A stretch of 64,000 nt of DNA from Myrmaecium sp. VS I D KN 1 (Eukaryota > Ascomycota > Dothideomycetes > Valsariales > Valsariaceae), in the NCBI GenBank assembly GCA_019775845.1, contig JADQAV010000024.1, forward strand, positions 248,001-312,000, given 5' to 3'. Below, piece by piece: positions 43,580-54,483 of this stretch. Both the position numbers and the translations under genes were made by a program. Under the pieces are notes generated by a model that saw only the letters and a program-made list of their open reading frames with translations, ran no database searches and was not told the DNA's origin. Position 1 is the stretch's first letter. Every line of letters starts with the position of its first letter.

Positions 43580-44882
43580 ATGCGGTTGGTTTGGTCTGGT
43601 GGTGATTGGATAGTAGATACCTACTGGTTGGGCGCAGGCGGTGGGTTAGCGTTTGATCTCGCATACTCGTCGTAGAACAGGAGTTCGGAACATCGTTTGA
43701 TCAGTGAAAGCAAGGGTTTTCTCGGCCTCGAGTTGGCAGATGTAAGACGTACATACATGCGCTTCCCACCGGCCGTGACAGCCCGGTGTCCGTATACGAG
43801 TGACGTCCCTCGCGTATTCGTTTCCCCGAGAGTGACCGACGGGAGTCGATGTGGAGTAGGTACTAAGGTACGGAAGCGTTCCGGTGCAATGGATTACGAA
43901 GGAAGAAAGACCAACAGAAAACGGAACGTGTGATTCGTGAAAACTCGGCTCTCTTCAGAACGAAGGCTTGAAGTACGAGGACTTGAGGTGGAAGGAGAGA
44001 AAGACGAAATGAACTTTTGAAAGGTCGATCGGAAGTTCCATGTACGCGGCTTTGGTGGTGGCTTAGGTTTTTGGTGCCTGACGGAAAGGCGTTTTGCCTT
44101 ACCTACGGGGAAGTGGGTCGGTGGGCGCAGCCCGGACAACCTTGGAATACGAATACGAGCGCGGCTGGGATCTGAGACGGGATGTTCCGTCCTCTCTCTT
44201 CTTCATCTTCTTTTTCTTCACTACTACTCCTCCTGTGAGGCTTGAAATAAAAGAATGATAAATGAGTTGGTGTGACCCAGAAAGCTTGAACTTTTTGTCT
44301 TTTTGTTTTAGCTTACTCTATATTCTCCCTAACATCCCATCTCTCTGGAAAAGAAATTCGATTGCAATATCCATGTATGTCCCGGTATCCCACCACCACT
44401 GCTTTTCTCTGCATGGTCCACATCTCCATGGAAAAGCCCTCGTGCTGCCACTTATCCATGGTCATGTCTTCATGCATTGGGGAAGCAGCGTCCAGCCTCT
44501 GCAGCCATCGATTCACGAGGCACGCATAAACCTGCCCATTCATCCTTGAGACATGCGAAGGATGTCAACGCATCGAAGCATTCAGACTCCGCTTCCACAT
44601 AGGATTGCCTCCAAACCGACTCGGAACGTCTCGATGCGATGCGGAGACACTGCCTTGCCAACGCTCGCAGGCTGCTGGCAGCACTTAAGGCCTTCACCGA
44701 CAGGCCAGGTCTGACGCCAAAACCGCCCATAAGGTCTTCGGCCGTGCGTCAGTATCACACATAGGTTGGCATACGGCGTTTGTTCCTCTCCAGACGAAGC
44801 AGCAAAGTTACCTCACATTGACGTGGTTCTCGCCGGTAACAGCCACACTAACAGCGCGCACGACAATGAAGACCCTCAGGCC
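43580..44882. other. intergenic, 1.3 kb, between C6 regulator and MFS gene
   Basis: Promoter of the first C6 regulator and 3' side of the MFS gene. No conserved gene found; the open frames are short and unfamiliar. Confidence 0.55.
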
Positions 44883-46544
44883 TCAGCCTTTCACCCCGTC
44901 GCCGTCACCGTTGATGCGCACCGCCCGACGCCTTTCCGCCCTCTCCCGCCACCGACCCGCCCACCGCCACTGCACCAGCGGGCCCGCCAGGGCAACAACC
45001 TGCACCCCAGTGCAGACAGAGAACGCAGGGCCGACGCCGAGGGCGTTTATGAGGGGCAGGATGGCGCTGGTGCCGCCCGCGGCGCAGAGGCAGCGGGCGA
45101 GGTTCAGGCTGGCGGTCGCGGCGGCGGCCCGGTCCGGGCAGAGGTCGACGAGGTAGGTGCTCACCGCCGCCGCGATCGAGACGGCCGTCCAGCCGGCGAG
45201 GAAGGTGGAGATGATTGGGATGGCGAGCGGCACCCGCCCTGGGTACTGCACTGACCAGCCGAAGAGTAGGATGGCGAGGCACTGCACCCCTGCGAAAATG
45301 GGTAGGAAGCGGAGGCGTGCTTTTTCGAGTGGGAAGCCTGGGGTGTTGGGTGCGCTTTTGGATGGGGTTGGGTCGGGGGAGGGTGGGGAGCTGGATGCGG
45401 CTGTAGCTTCGTGCTTGGCTTTAACGCGGCGGTAGTCGAAGTCTAGGAGTTTGCCGGTGATGAGAGTGCCGACAATAGAGCCGACCCCGTTGGCGAGGAA
45501 GGTCAGTCCGATCTGGATCTCTGTGAGGCCGTAGCGGGATGCAAAAAGGGTGGACATGGCGGTGATGCTCATCTGCCAAACAGAGTAGTAGATGGCGAGG
45601 AAGGCGATGATTGGGGCGGCGTAGGGAGTAATAAGGATGCGAAGAGGCCCGAGGACGTCGATGCGCTTTCGTCTGGTCAGCAGCGGTGCTCCGTCCGCCG
45701 TCCGGTGGTAGCGGATGCTGGTATGTTTCTGGTAGAAGAGGAGTGGATATCGAAGGAACAGGTGCGATGGTCGTCGGCTGCCGTTCGCCACAACCGATCG
45801 GAGCGTCTCCGGTAGCAGTAGTAGAAGCAGTACGAGGAACGCTCCACTGTAGATGGTCAGGAACCAAAATATCGCCCGCCAGCCCAGAGAGCCGGCAAGC
45901 GCACCGCCGATTACGGGTCCCACGGCCATGGGCACGAGCAGGCCGGCCTGGAAGAATCCCATGAAGCCGCCGCGATCGGCGCGGGTGGTGATGTCGCCGA
46001 CCACGCCGGACCCGATCGCGATGGTGCTCGCGCTGCCGGTGCTCTGGAGACATCGCAGGATCACGAGGGTCGCGTAGTTCTTCGTCTCCGCGAGGCCGAT
46101 GCAGGCGCAGAAGAAGACGATGAAGGTACAGGTGTACGCCACCCGACGGCCCTTGACGTCGGACACCGGGCCCCAGAGACTGGGCGCGATGCCCTGGAAG
46201 ATGAGGTACGAGGTCACGGTGAGGTTGACGAGTTCGGTAGAGACGTGGAGGTCGTCGGCGATCGTGGGGAGTGATGGGAAGTAGATGTTTGATGCGAAAC
46301 CGGAGACTGTTTTGGGTTAGTGACGATATAATTTTAGGGTGAACTGTTCAGCCTTACAAGTTGCAGCGGTTGATACTAACAGAACGATTATTCTCTTCTG
46401 CTTCACGTCGAAGATGGTGAAGGGCTCGTCGGTGTCTGCAGCCGCCGGCCGCTCTATTGCGGGGACATCCAAGTCTGATTGCGTGTCAGGCTCTTCCATT
46501 GGCTTGTTACCTTCCGCAATTGATCGGTGGTGCTGGCAGTTCAT
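44883..46544 (-). CDS. MFS transporter, DHA1 family (QDR-like drug:H+ antiporter)
   Basis: Twelve-helix plasma-membrane exporter. Exons 46544..46358 and 46306..44883 give 536 aa. Seen: hydrophilic N-terminus, first helix IVLLVSTAATFSGFASNIYF across the intron, FPSLPTIADDLHVSTELVNL, the DHA1 motif A loop GPVSDVKGRRVAY, RCLQSTGSASTIAIGSGVVG, GFFQAGLLVPMAVGPVIGG (antiporter motif C type), a Pro/Ser-rich central loop SSPPSPDPTPSKS, and six further helices. The opening matches yeast Qdr-type proteins. Flanked on the same strand by two C6 regulators, so a local regulator-exporter unit is possible. Cargo unknown. Confidence 0.92.
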
Positions 46545-47052
46545 TTTAAGGACCCCATGTTGACTGTAGAATTGGTGGAGAGCTACATTTATCCTAGTAG
46601 GATGGCGTTTCCAGGAGGCGATAGCGGCCGGAGCTGACGCCGGAACTGCGGAACCGAGCAGTGGGCTGTCGGAGTTGAGAGCTCAACTCCGACGCTACCG
46701 ACATCACAGCTCTACCTGGCAACAATCATGCAAAGGCCAATATCTGCTCCTTTCTTGCTCAAGTAAGTATTTCAGAAACAGGACTCACTTGCGCTAATCC
46801 TTTGTTTTGGCCGGCTATCAGCAGTTCTTCTGACAACCACAGAAACTCTGCAGAGCGGGTAAACGATCAAGTCACTTCCCTGTCATCAGTCCAGAAGCCG
46901 AAATTTCAATGTGACCCTCCAATTTGAGAGCATGACTGAAACTGAGGACCTCATGTTCGGCGGTCATCATGTGTTCCCTGTATATAGTTAAAGGGGGCTC
47001 AAGGCAAGTACGAGGTCGGTCTCCTTCGCAAATTCAGTCGGACAGAGTTGAA
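46545..47052. promoter_or_regulatory. promoter of MFS gene and 3' side of second C6 regulator
   Basis: 508 bp. Around 46600-46710 there are inverted GGAGTTGAGAGC/GAGCTCAACTCC copies (46672-46691, a near-perfect palindrome) that could be an operator for a dimeric regulator. No gene. Confidence 0.5.
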
Positions 47053-48390
47053 CTACACTCCGTGTGTACAACTCGTAACAGCGTATAGCATGGTCCCAAA
47101 TTCATCAACGTCTTCCAACCACTGGTCGACCCGATTATTCCTTCTCATAATGCCAGGCTCGTCCATCCCGGCCGGAAGCGGCCACAGTTCGTCGATGGTG
47201 AGACCGCCTTCGGGCCATTCGGCCAGGTAGACATTATAAGCGGTTTCCCAGTCGTACCGGGTCTGAGCATGCCATAAGGCTTTGCTTGCCGGTGCCGGCA
47301 GTCCGGTCAGCTCTGTGCCGAGGAACGTTGGCAGACTTTCCTGCGCGGAGAGGATGCTATCGAAGAGATACATGACATATATCGCCCTTCGCTTCGCCTC
47401 GGCTACAATCCAATCCTCCCATCGTGGACGGCTGCGCTTGGCGTCAGCAGCGCATACAAGTCCACGCCGGGTGGTTGAGGAAGCGAGCTCTTGTAGGTTC
47501 ATCATTGTTTGGCGGCGCGAGTGGTCAGGAGGTTGGGCGAATTGGAAGTAGATTACCATGGCGTAAATGAGATACGCTTGATACGCTGCGAGGAGATGTG
47601 CGTCATTAAAGCTGTCTCTTGACTGAAATATATTGCCCATCGCTTGCTTTAGGACGACGGAGACAAGTCCGTCGGCGCCGGGGAGGGGCTTATCGCAGCT
47701 CCGCACCAGACTTAGACATGTAGACAGAGGGAATCCTGGAGACAGCGCTTGCATTTGGCCGAAATGAACGAAGGGTGGTAGACCACGGCCGCGAACAGCA
47801 ACCGAGGTGTAGGACTTGAGAACACGGAGTATGAAAGAGATGACGTTTGTTGGATACGTCTTGATTGATTGCCCCGGTACCGGGATGTATGGATTCAACC
47901 AGCGGTTTGAGATGGCATCGGCGTCGATGGGACACACTAGATCAAAACGGCTAAAATCCAGAGCGCCCTGATTACTGGGATCAGTGGGACCAGCATTCAC
48001 ATCTCTTGATTGGAACGGTGTTGTGGCTGCGGTTGCAGAGGCTGCTGTGACGTGAGGAGTCCCCAAAGCACGCGCCGAAGTGCTTTCAACCGAAGGATGG
48101 CGAGGAGAACTACCAGGAGTTGTAGCACCTGCAGTGATCAGAAACCGATCATGCGAAGCCAGAACGGATGGTTCGGACACGTTATACGGGCTTCTTTGGC
48201 CGCGGCTACTGACGGGAGAATCCTCGCCATCAAAAGAGCTCTCAGCACCAGAGGCCTGGGGGTAGCTGCACGGAAGATTTCGTTCACTGCATCGCGTACA
48301 AGGCCCATTCCTGCGCTCACATCTGACTTTCGTAGCAGAGCATTGTTGACAGGCTTTCTGTCGTGATTTGGAATATCTGCCGTTCCTCAT
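47053..48390 (-). CDS. Zn(II)2Cys6 transcription factor (short, cluster-type)
   Basis: Single exon, 445 aa, from the ATG at 48390. Seen near the start: KACQQCSATKVRCERRNGPC then TRCSERNLPC, a CX2CX6CX6CX2CX6C zinc cluster at about residues 14-41, followed by a Ser/Pro-rich linker. The C-terminal part is mostly helical: DAHLLAAYQAYLIYAMVIYF, RRAIYVMYLFDSILSAQESL, WETAYNVYLAEWPEGGLTID. This compact layout, with zinc cluster at the very N-terminus, is frequent among regulators encoded next to their targets. The frame continues upstream of 48390 to a GTG only, so 48390 is the sensible start. It lies 508 bp beyond the MFS exporter start, same strand. Confidence 0.9.
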   Translation of the reverse strand: MRNGRYSKSRQKACQQCSATKVRCERRNGPCTRCSERNLPCSYPQASGAESSFDGEDSPVSSRGQRSPYNVSEPSVLASHDRFLITAGATTPGSSPRHPSVESTSARALGTPHVTAASATAATTPFQSRDVNAGPTDPSNQGALDFSRFDLVCPIDADAISNRWLNPYIPVPGQSIKTYPTNVISFILRVLKSYTSVAVRGRGLPPFVHFGQMQALSPGFPLSTCLSLVRSCDKPLPGADGLVSVVLKQAMGNIFQSRDSFNDAHLLAAYQAYLIYAMVIYFQFAQPPDHSRRQTMMNLQELASSTTRRGLVCAADAKRSRPRWEDWIVAEAKRRAIYVMYLFDSILSAQESLPTFLGTELTGLPAPASKALWHAQTRYDWETAYNVYLAEWPEGGLTIDELWPLPAGMDEPGIMRRNNRVDQWLEDVDEFGTMLYAVTSCTHGV

Positions 48391-51300
48391 TGCTGGCTCG
48401 CGATGTATAATCCATGGAGTGTCTCGTTCGGCTGTAGGCAGTGCAGTGGTAGAAGTTTGGAAGAGGTTGTCGTCGCTAGGCTCCAAGGCTACCACTTAGT
48501 CATCCAATGCTACCTCACGACACTACCTGAGATGCCTCGTTTCTTCCACAAGCGTCACCTATGTCGTTCCGCTGGGCATCCTCTATTGCTGTCCTCTGGA
48601 TTCATGGAACTTGCTCGTTCAGCCTCTGCTAAAATAGTGAACCCCATTTATCTGTGCGCAGTTTGGTCCACACCTGGACCTCTGCTCACTAGGCTGTCAG
48701 CCGTCTAGAGAAACAAGGAAATAATTTCCCCGCGAGAATATTTGCCAGACAACACTCGCATCCGGGGTATCTATATCTTCTGCACCGTCCCCGAATGTGA
48801 TTGGGGAGCAACTTCAATACTAAGCCCCGTTTCCGCAATGTCATCACAGCATCTCCGCAACTCGTCCACAGTGAGCTTCATCAAGTCCCCTTGAATGTCG
48901 GTTGATGACCGATGAGCCTCAAAAAGCCACTACTCCGCCGCTGCTTGATATTTTGGCAGGGAAGTCGGCAGCACTATGTCCTGCGATGTCCAGAGTCTGA
49001 GCAGCTCACCCGATCTTCAGACAGTGCAAACAGGTCTCGAAGACTTGTGAATCTCGTGCGCGGACCTGGAGCTGTATGAACTTGATCTCGGTATCTCGAC
49101 GCCGGATTTATCCTGCACCGATTGCCTCGGAAGGGTATGTTTCTATAACATCATGCTTCCATGCGTCTGTGGGACCAAGCTTCGAGCCGGACGGAGAAGG
49201 CTCATCTGATGCTCTTCGAGCGGTATCGGACTCTGTGTAGCCTTTATAAGAGAAATCTTCGTCCAGTGGACATTCATGAGAGCAATGACCAAGGGCGCAA
49301 CATGGCGTCAGCTCTCGGTTGAACGCAAGCCCCGAGGTCAATGGATTACGCACTTGAATCGGAGGAGCCTGAGCTTGGATCGCCTGCCTAATCCTTAAGC
49401 GACGACGTGTTCATGCGCTCGCTCGACGTGCCGACCTCTGGCTTTCTTACCGCAGAAGTTCGCTACCTGCATCTGGCCGGGGAATCTTGCACGGCAGTGC
49501 TTTGTGCAACGTATCAGAAGAATACTTCTGCGAGTTCGAGGGCGCCGAACATCTCGATAGCACAGCAGCGGTCGGTTGTGTTGTCCCGAGCCTCCCAACC
49601 GTCGTTCGTGATACGGAGCCACCGATGACGCTTACCGGTGCGCCTCCGCGCCCTTACTTAAGATGCTTGTACAATGCAGCAATAACATATCCATGCGTAA
49701 CCAGTGACTAGCAAATCGGAGATTGAACCATTGAATAATTACCTACCGGGAGGCCGAATTGGCAACCGGCCGGGAAAATCAATAGTGGAGGAGAGCTCGG
49801 CGACAGGAGTGCACCTACCGCACTCCCATCAACCGGTCCGGGGCATGCGTCTCGCTTAATGATGAACGTGCCAAATGGTACTATCGAAATCGCGGCGGCA
49901 GGCCGAGGGCTGGATGTGGATGCTGGAAGAAGCGCGAGAAGGGGAAGAGAGACCCTTCCCCAAGATCTTGTATCACTGCTAGGGGCGTATCTATCGGCCC
50001 TACTGTTCCTGTCGACCTCATCATCCATTGCCCAAACGGGCAGAGCTGGGGGTGGCTTAGAGAAGCACACCAAACATCCGCTGTCAGGATGCCATCCTGA
50101 GTCGGGCGAGGCGCAAACCTTGAGGGGGACAGGTGAAACAGTATCCTGGGTGCAGCCAGCAGCATCATCAGGAGATGGCGGAAGGGCAGAGGAAGGAGGA
50201 AAGGGAAGTTCAGCACGCTAAATCAAAGTGCCAAGTTCCGTGGCATCGACCCTCCCGCTTCTCCCTTCGCAGAATCGAACCATCCAGGCCCAAGCGCGCT
50301 CGCCAAAAGCCGCCGTGGTCAGCCAAGTCAGCCAATGGCGAGCGCAGCGGCTCCCCTCGGTCCTGTCAACGGCCGGAGTTTCCAAGCGGGCAAAGCGTCC
50401 CGGCTGCCCCTGACAGGGGAAGGCAGCTGGCAGCCCGCAAGGCTGGGCCGGGTTACACACTGGCGTCGACCTGCATCTTCTTCCAAGCCAGAGATGGCGG
50501 GAAGGGGGAGTTGCTGTTTCGAACCGGCAATGAACCTCTTCGCTTTCCCTTTCGTTTCACTTTGGAATCAGAGCATTACCCAAATCTCTGCCTCTCCACA
50601 CCAGGTGGTGACCAGAAGGGATGTGTAGCGAGCGCGGCGGGTGCTAATTTAAGAAGCTGTCCATAGCTTTCTGTTCTTCCCTGAACGCACGGCACGCAGG
50701 GAGCACTGACACAGGGTGGCAGGCAAGCGAGGGCCATCTTGACTCCCCCTCCCTTCCACCTTTCCAATCGATCGAGAGACAAACACATCACAGATCATTG
50801 AGGATATCACGGCGGTCTGCTCTCAGTCAATGACCGCGCGCAGGACGGTCCTCACGTCTCTTGCCTGGCTGTTTCCTCTGTCCCGCCGAAATCGAGCTGT
50901 TCAGGGGATGCTGGATGCGGATTAGCCCGCGCTCACCAAATCCAGAGAAGCGAGCGAGACGAAACGGACGAGAGACAGTAGCTTGCGTGCCCACTGGTGC
51001 CCTAGCCACATGGGACGCAAAGACGCGGGATAGCGTCGTGGTCGTGCCGGGGCCCTAGGCACATCGGCCGCTACTTTATTGCTTTTTCTTTTCTTATCGA
51101 CACGGGCTGGGGCGGCGGCCCTCTCGCTATATTGTATCGATACAAAGCCGTGGCAACCTGCCTGTCTCTTCTTCTCCCCCCTAGTTTCTTCTTTTCGCCC
51201 GTTTTCTTCTCGCTTTCGCTCCATTTTCCTCCGCCTTTTCTTTGCTTATTCCGCTCCTGATACCTCAGGTTTGTGACGCCTCCACGGTGGTCCAACTGAC

Positions 51301-51662
51301 CTTGTTCACCCCGCTCGCATTCGCTCACTTGCCGTTGAACCCGCTCCGCCTGCCGATGATGGAGAGGGTGACCGGTGGGCTCGCCGTTACCTCCGATATT
51401 CAACGCTCTTGATATCCTCAACGCCATCCGAACTATATTTTGCTTCCTCTATTTTCATTCTAATTCTTAATGTCTTGTCCCGGTCCTGGGAACCACGCCC
51501 TTCATTTGCCTTGAAGCCAGCCAATATATACGTTCAATCTACTACCTGACATTGTCTCGGACCTGCTCTCCGTTGACTCAGATCGGCGACTTTGAACTGC
51601 TACAGTTGGCAACTTCACAACAGTCGCACCAAAAGCTGGTGGCATCCTGGTCAGAGAAAGGA
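48391..51662. other. gene-poor stretch of 3.3 kb
   Basis: Divergent upstream region of the second C6 regulator and the mucin-like gene. Open frames up to 177 codons are present on both strands but show no domain, codon regularity or start context that I trust. Normal base composition, no RIP signature, no obvious repeats. Confidence 0.5.
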
Positions 51663-52765
51663 ATGAAGAACAGAGAGATGTGTATATCCCGACCGCACTA
51701 CTACCGCCGCTCTCCATCCAACTGCCACGATGTCGTCAGGATCCTCCTCTTCACATATTTTACCTCCTGGGCCTTTGCTCACCCAGCAGCTCCGACCTCG
51801 ACCACCAAGACCACTAAAACCAGCACGACTGCAACGGCCGCAAGAACATCACGCACAACCACTCGTACCTCACACACCACGAAAACCGACACGGCCGCCC
51901 ACACGACCCGACAGACCACCACCACTCGACCTGAGGCACGCACGAACATAGCTTCCTCCGCCCGAATCCTCACACCAGATCTCTCCTCCATCACCGACAC
52001 CGATGGCGCCACCGTTCTCCAGATCCCGACCTCCATTCTCCTCGCCTCCACCCCGCCAGGCGGCCTCGTCATTCCTTCCGTCGCTGCCTACACACATTCT
52101 TCCACTCCCTCCGTGAGAGGTAAGACCTCCGGCAACGGCGCCATCATCGGCGGTGTCATCGTTGGCGTCGTCGCACTCCTGGTCGCCATTGGCCTTGGGA
52201 TCTGGTGCTGCCTCTCGCGCAAAAGAAAGCGGCAGCTCCGCGCCGCCCAAGCCATCGAGCGCAGTCGTCGAGCGGCCGACCGCCAGCTAGCGGCTTCACG
52301 GCCAGCTCCACCTCGTCCCCCACGCCAGGAAGACCAGCCGGCGGCGCCATTCTCGGAGAAGCCGATCGATGCCCGCTCCCTCGCCAGCTCCGGCCTCGAA
52401 GTCCCCGCATTCCGCTTCCCCCGGCCCCCACGGACCCCGACGCACGCCGGAAGCGAACCAGGCCGCGGGAGCCGCTTCACGGCTCTCCCCTGGCACGACG
52501 GCGACGACGACTACGACTACGATTACGACGACGGCGACCTCTCCTCCGCCGCCCCCACCCCGGGCAGCCGCAGCCGCAACCGCGGCCGCAGCGCGAGTCG
52601 CTCCCGCTCCTGCTCTCGTTCCCGCCCGGGGGGCCGCCGCGCCCCCAGCGTGTCGGGCAGCACATGCACCCCGCCACCACCGCTGGCGCTGCGGCCAGAA
52701 CGCGACGACATCAGCCTCGGCCCCAGCCTCTCCCAACACTCCACCCCAGAATCCGGGCAGTGGAT

Positions 52766-52798
<33 letters not shown>

Positions 52799-53522
52799 AC
52801 CCGCACGACCCTCGCACGGCCGAGCCAACATCGCGCCATTCGCCCGCCGCCTCCCGCTCAGCCCGACGGCATGGGGCGCCGAGGACGCTCACCACCGCGG
52901 CGACAGCGGCAGCGGGGGGAGCACCATCACGACCCGGTACCTGGAAGTCCCCGCCCGCGTGGCAACCGCGGGACGACGCGACCCCCGCAGCCCGAGCGAG
53001 ACCTCCGACGCCGAGGGCGAGGGCGAGGAGATCGGCGTCACCCTCCTCCTCAGCCCGCGCACCTGGGCCGAGGCCTATTCGCCTAGCCTCCACCACGACG
53101 GCGGTGGCGACGGCAGCGGCAGCGGCAGTGGTAGCGGCAGCGGCAGTGGGAGGGGCAGTGCGAGCAGCTTCCCCGCTATGCCCGTGCAGCAGCGGTTGCA
53201 GGCGCGACATGCTGGGGATGTGCGGCTTGGCTACGCGGGTCTGGAGAGCGGGGACGGGCACTCGCGGGTTGGTAGTGTGGGGGTGGTGCCGTTGTGGGAT
53301 GAGGAGGGGGAGGAGGACGACGGTGAGGAGGCGGGTCTGCGGCGTGGCAGTGGGGCTGGATCGCCTGGGTTTGCTGGAGTGCCGTGGAGGAGAGGAAGGG
53401 GTAGTGTGGGCGAGAATATTCAGCATAGCCAGCAACCGTGGATGCTGCAGAGCTTGAATGGGAGCCGGACGAACTTGCTTGCGCCGTCGCCGTTGGGGAG
53501 GAGGGGGAGTAGTGGGGGTTGA
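51663..53522 (+). CDS. single-pass mucin-like surface protein with long cytosolic tail
   Basis: 619 aa, single exon. Seen: signal-peptide-like VVRILLFTYFTSWAFAHPAA, a Ser/Thr-rich ectodomain of about 110 residues (TSTTKTTKTSTTATAARTSR and on) that should be O-mannosylated, one membrane span GAIIGGVIVGVVALLVAIGL near residue 160-182, then a basic stop-transfer RKRKRQLRAAQ and a long tail. The tail has RS repeats (SRSRNRGRSASRSRSCSRSR), an 11-Gly run, Gly-Ser repeats and acidic patches. The build is that of fungal wall sensors and SKG6/Mid2-like membrane proteins, but no WSC or other named ectodomain is visible. Start 51663 is the first ATG in the frame; 51678 is also possible. Function is inferred only from architecture. 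Confidence 0.78.
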
Positions 53523-54483
53523 GAGGGCTGGGTGTTTTCGGGGGTCGTCTTACTTATTTTTTGCTTTCCTCGCTTTGCTGTGAGGCTGTTTGGGTTGGCA
53601 TGGCTTCGGTTGGCGTGACGGTTGTGATGCACTTAGCGCATGTGTTTGGGAGGGCAGGGACAGTGTAGTCTGTAGAACAACCCCCTCCTTCGAGCATAGA
53701 GATGAGAGGCCTCGAGGCGGAAGCGCGGAGAGGACCATATCGTGGGCGCGGGAGCCACGCACGGGAAGTTGCGATGGCAGATGAAAAGGCAAAAGGGAGG
53801 GCAGGGTCTGAAGGGAAGGGAAAAGAAAGAGGGTTGTTGGTGTGCAAGGGTGGGCACATCACACGTCACACGTCAACACGAAAGCGCGCCTCGATTCCAG
53901 CACAGGGATGGAGGAAAGCCACGGGGAAAGGGAGGAGAGGAAAAGATGGTCACATCATTCAGGACGATTGGGTGCGAGACAAAGTATTACAAGAACAAGT
54001 TATCCTCAACGTTGTACAGAACCTGCGACGTCGTAATTCGAATTGGAAGGAAGGAAGGAAGGATGAGAAAACAAGCCGGAGGTACCTAGGGGAAAACACA
54101 TCGGGACAAGGAGGAAAGTGATCCGGCGGATATCTATGTAGAAGACAACGGCAGAAGAGGATGAAGAAGAAGAGCAACAACAAAGAGCATTAGTGATGAT
54201 GACAGTGAAGAAAGGCAAGGGGAAGGGAAATGGGCCCATGCACTTGAACGTCTTCATGCCCGTCCGTTTTTCTTTTGTGGTCATGGTCCCGTCATTGTCC
54301 GCCGTCCAGCGCGCCATATCCGACACGGTAATACAGGTAAACGAGCAACACGCGAGGCAATACAAAAGGGAGAGTCGCGGGGCGTGGAAGTGACGGATTT
54401 TGCGATCAAGACAGGTTCGCTGGCCCTGCCGACAGAAGAAATCGAGAGGAGAAAAGAAGATCGAGCCGGGTACGCTGTCCGCA
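53523..54483. other. convergent intergenic spacer with purine-rich tracts
   Basis: 961 bp between the stops of the mucin-like gene (+) and DnaJ gene (-). GGAAGGAAGGAAGG repeat near 54045-54062. No gene recognised. Confidence 0.55.

Noticed and set aside
48391-48495. Upstream extension of the second C6 regulator
   Set aside because: The frame is open but begins with GTG; the first ATG is at 48390, right before the zinc cluster.
50133-50666. 177-codon plus-strand frame in the 48-51 kb gap
   Set aside because: Basic, Ser/Pro-rich and domain-free, with a competing antisense frame; not supported as a gene.
52205-53457. Long frames on both strands across the mucin-like gene
   Set aside because: Pro/Arg/Ala-rich shadows caused by high GC; only the frame with signal peptide and membrane span is coherent.
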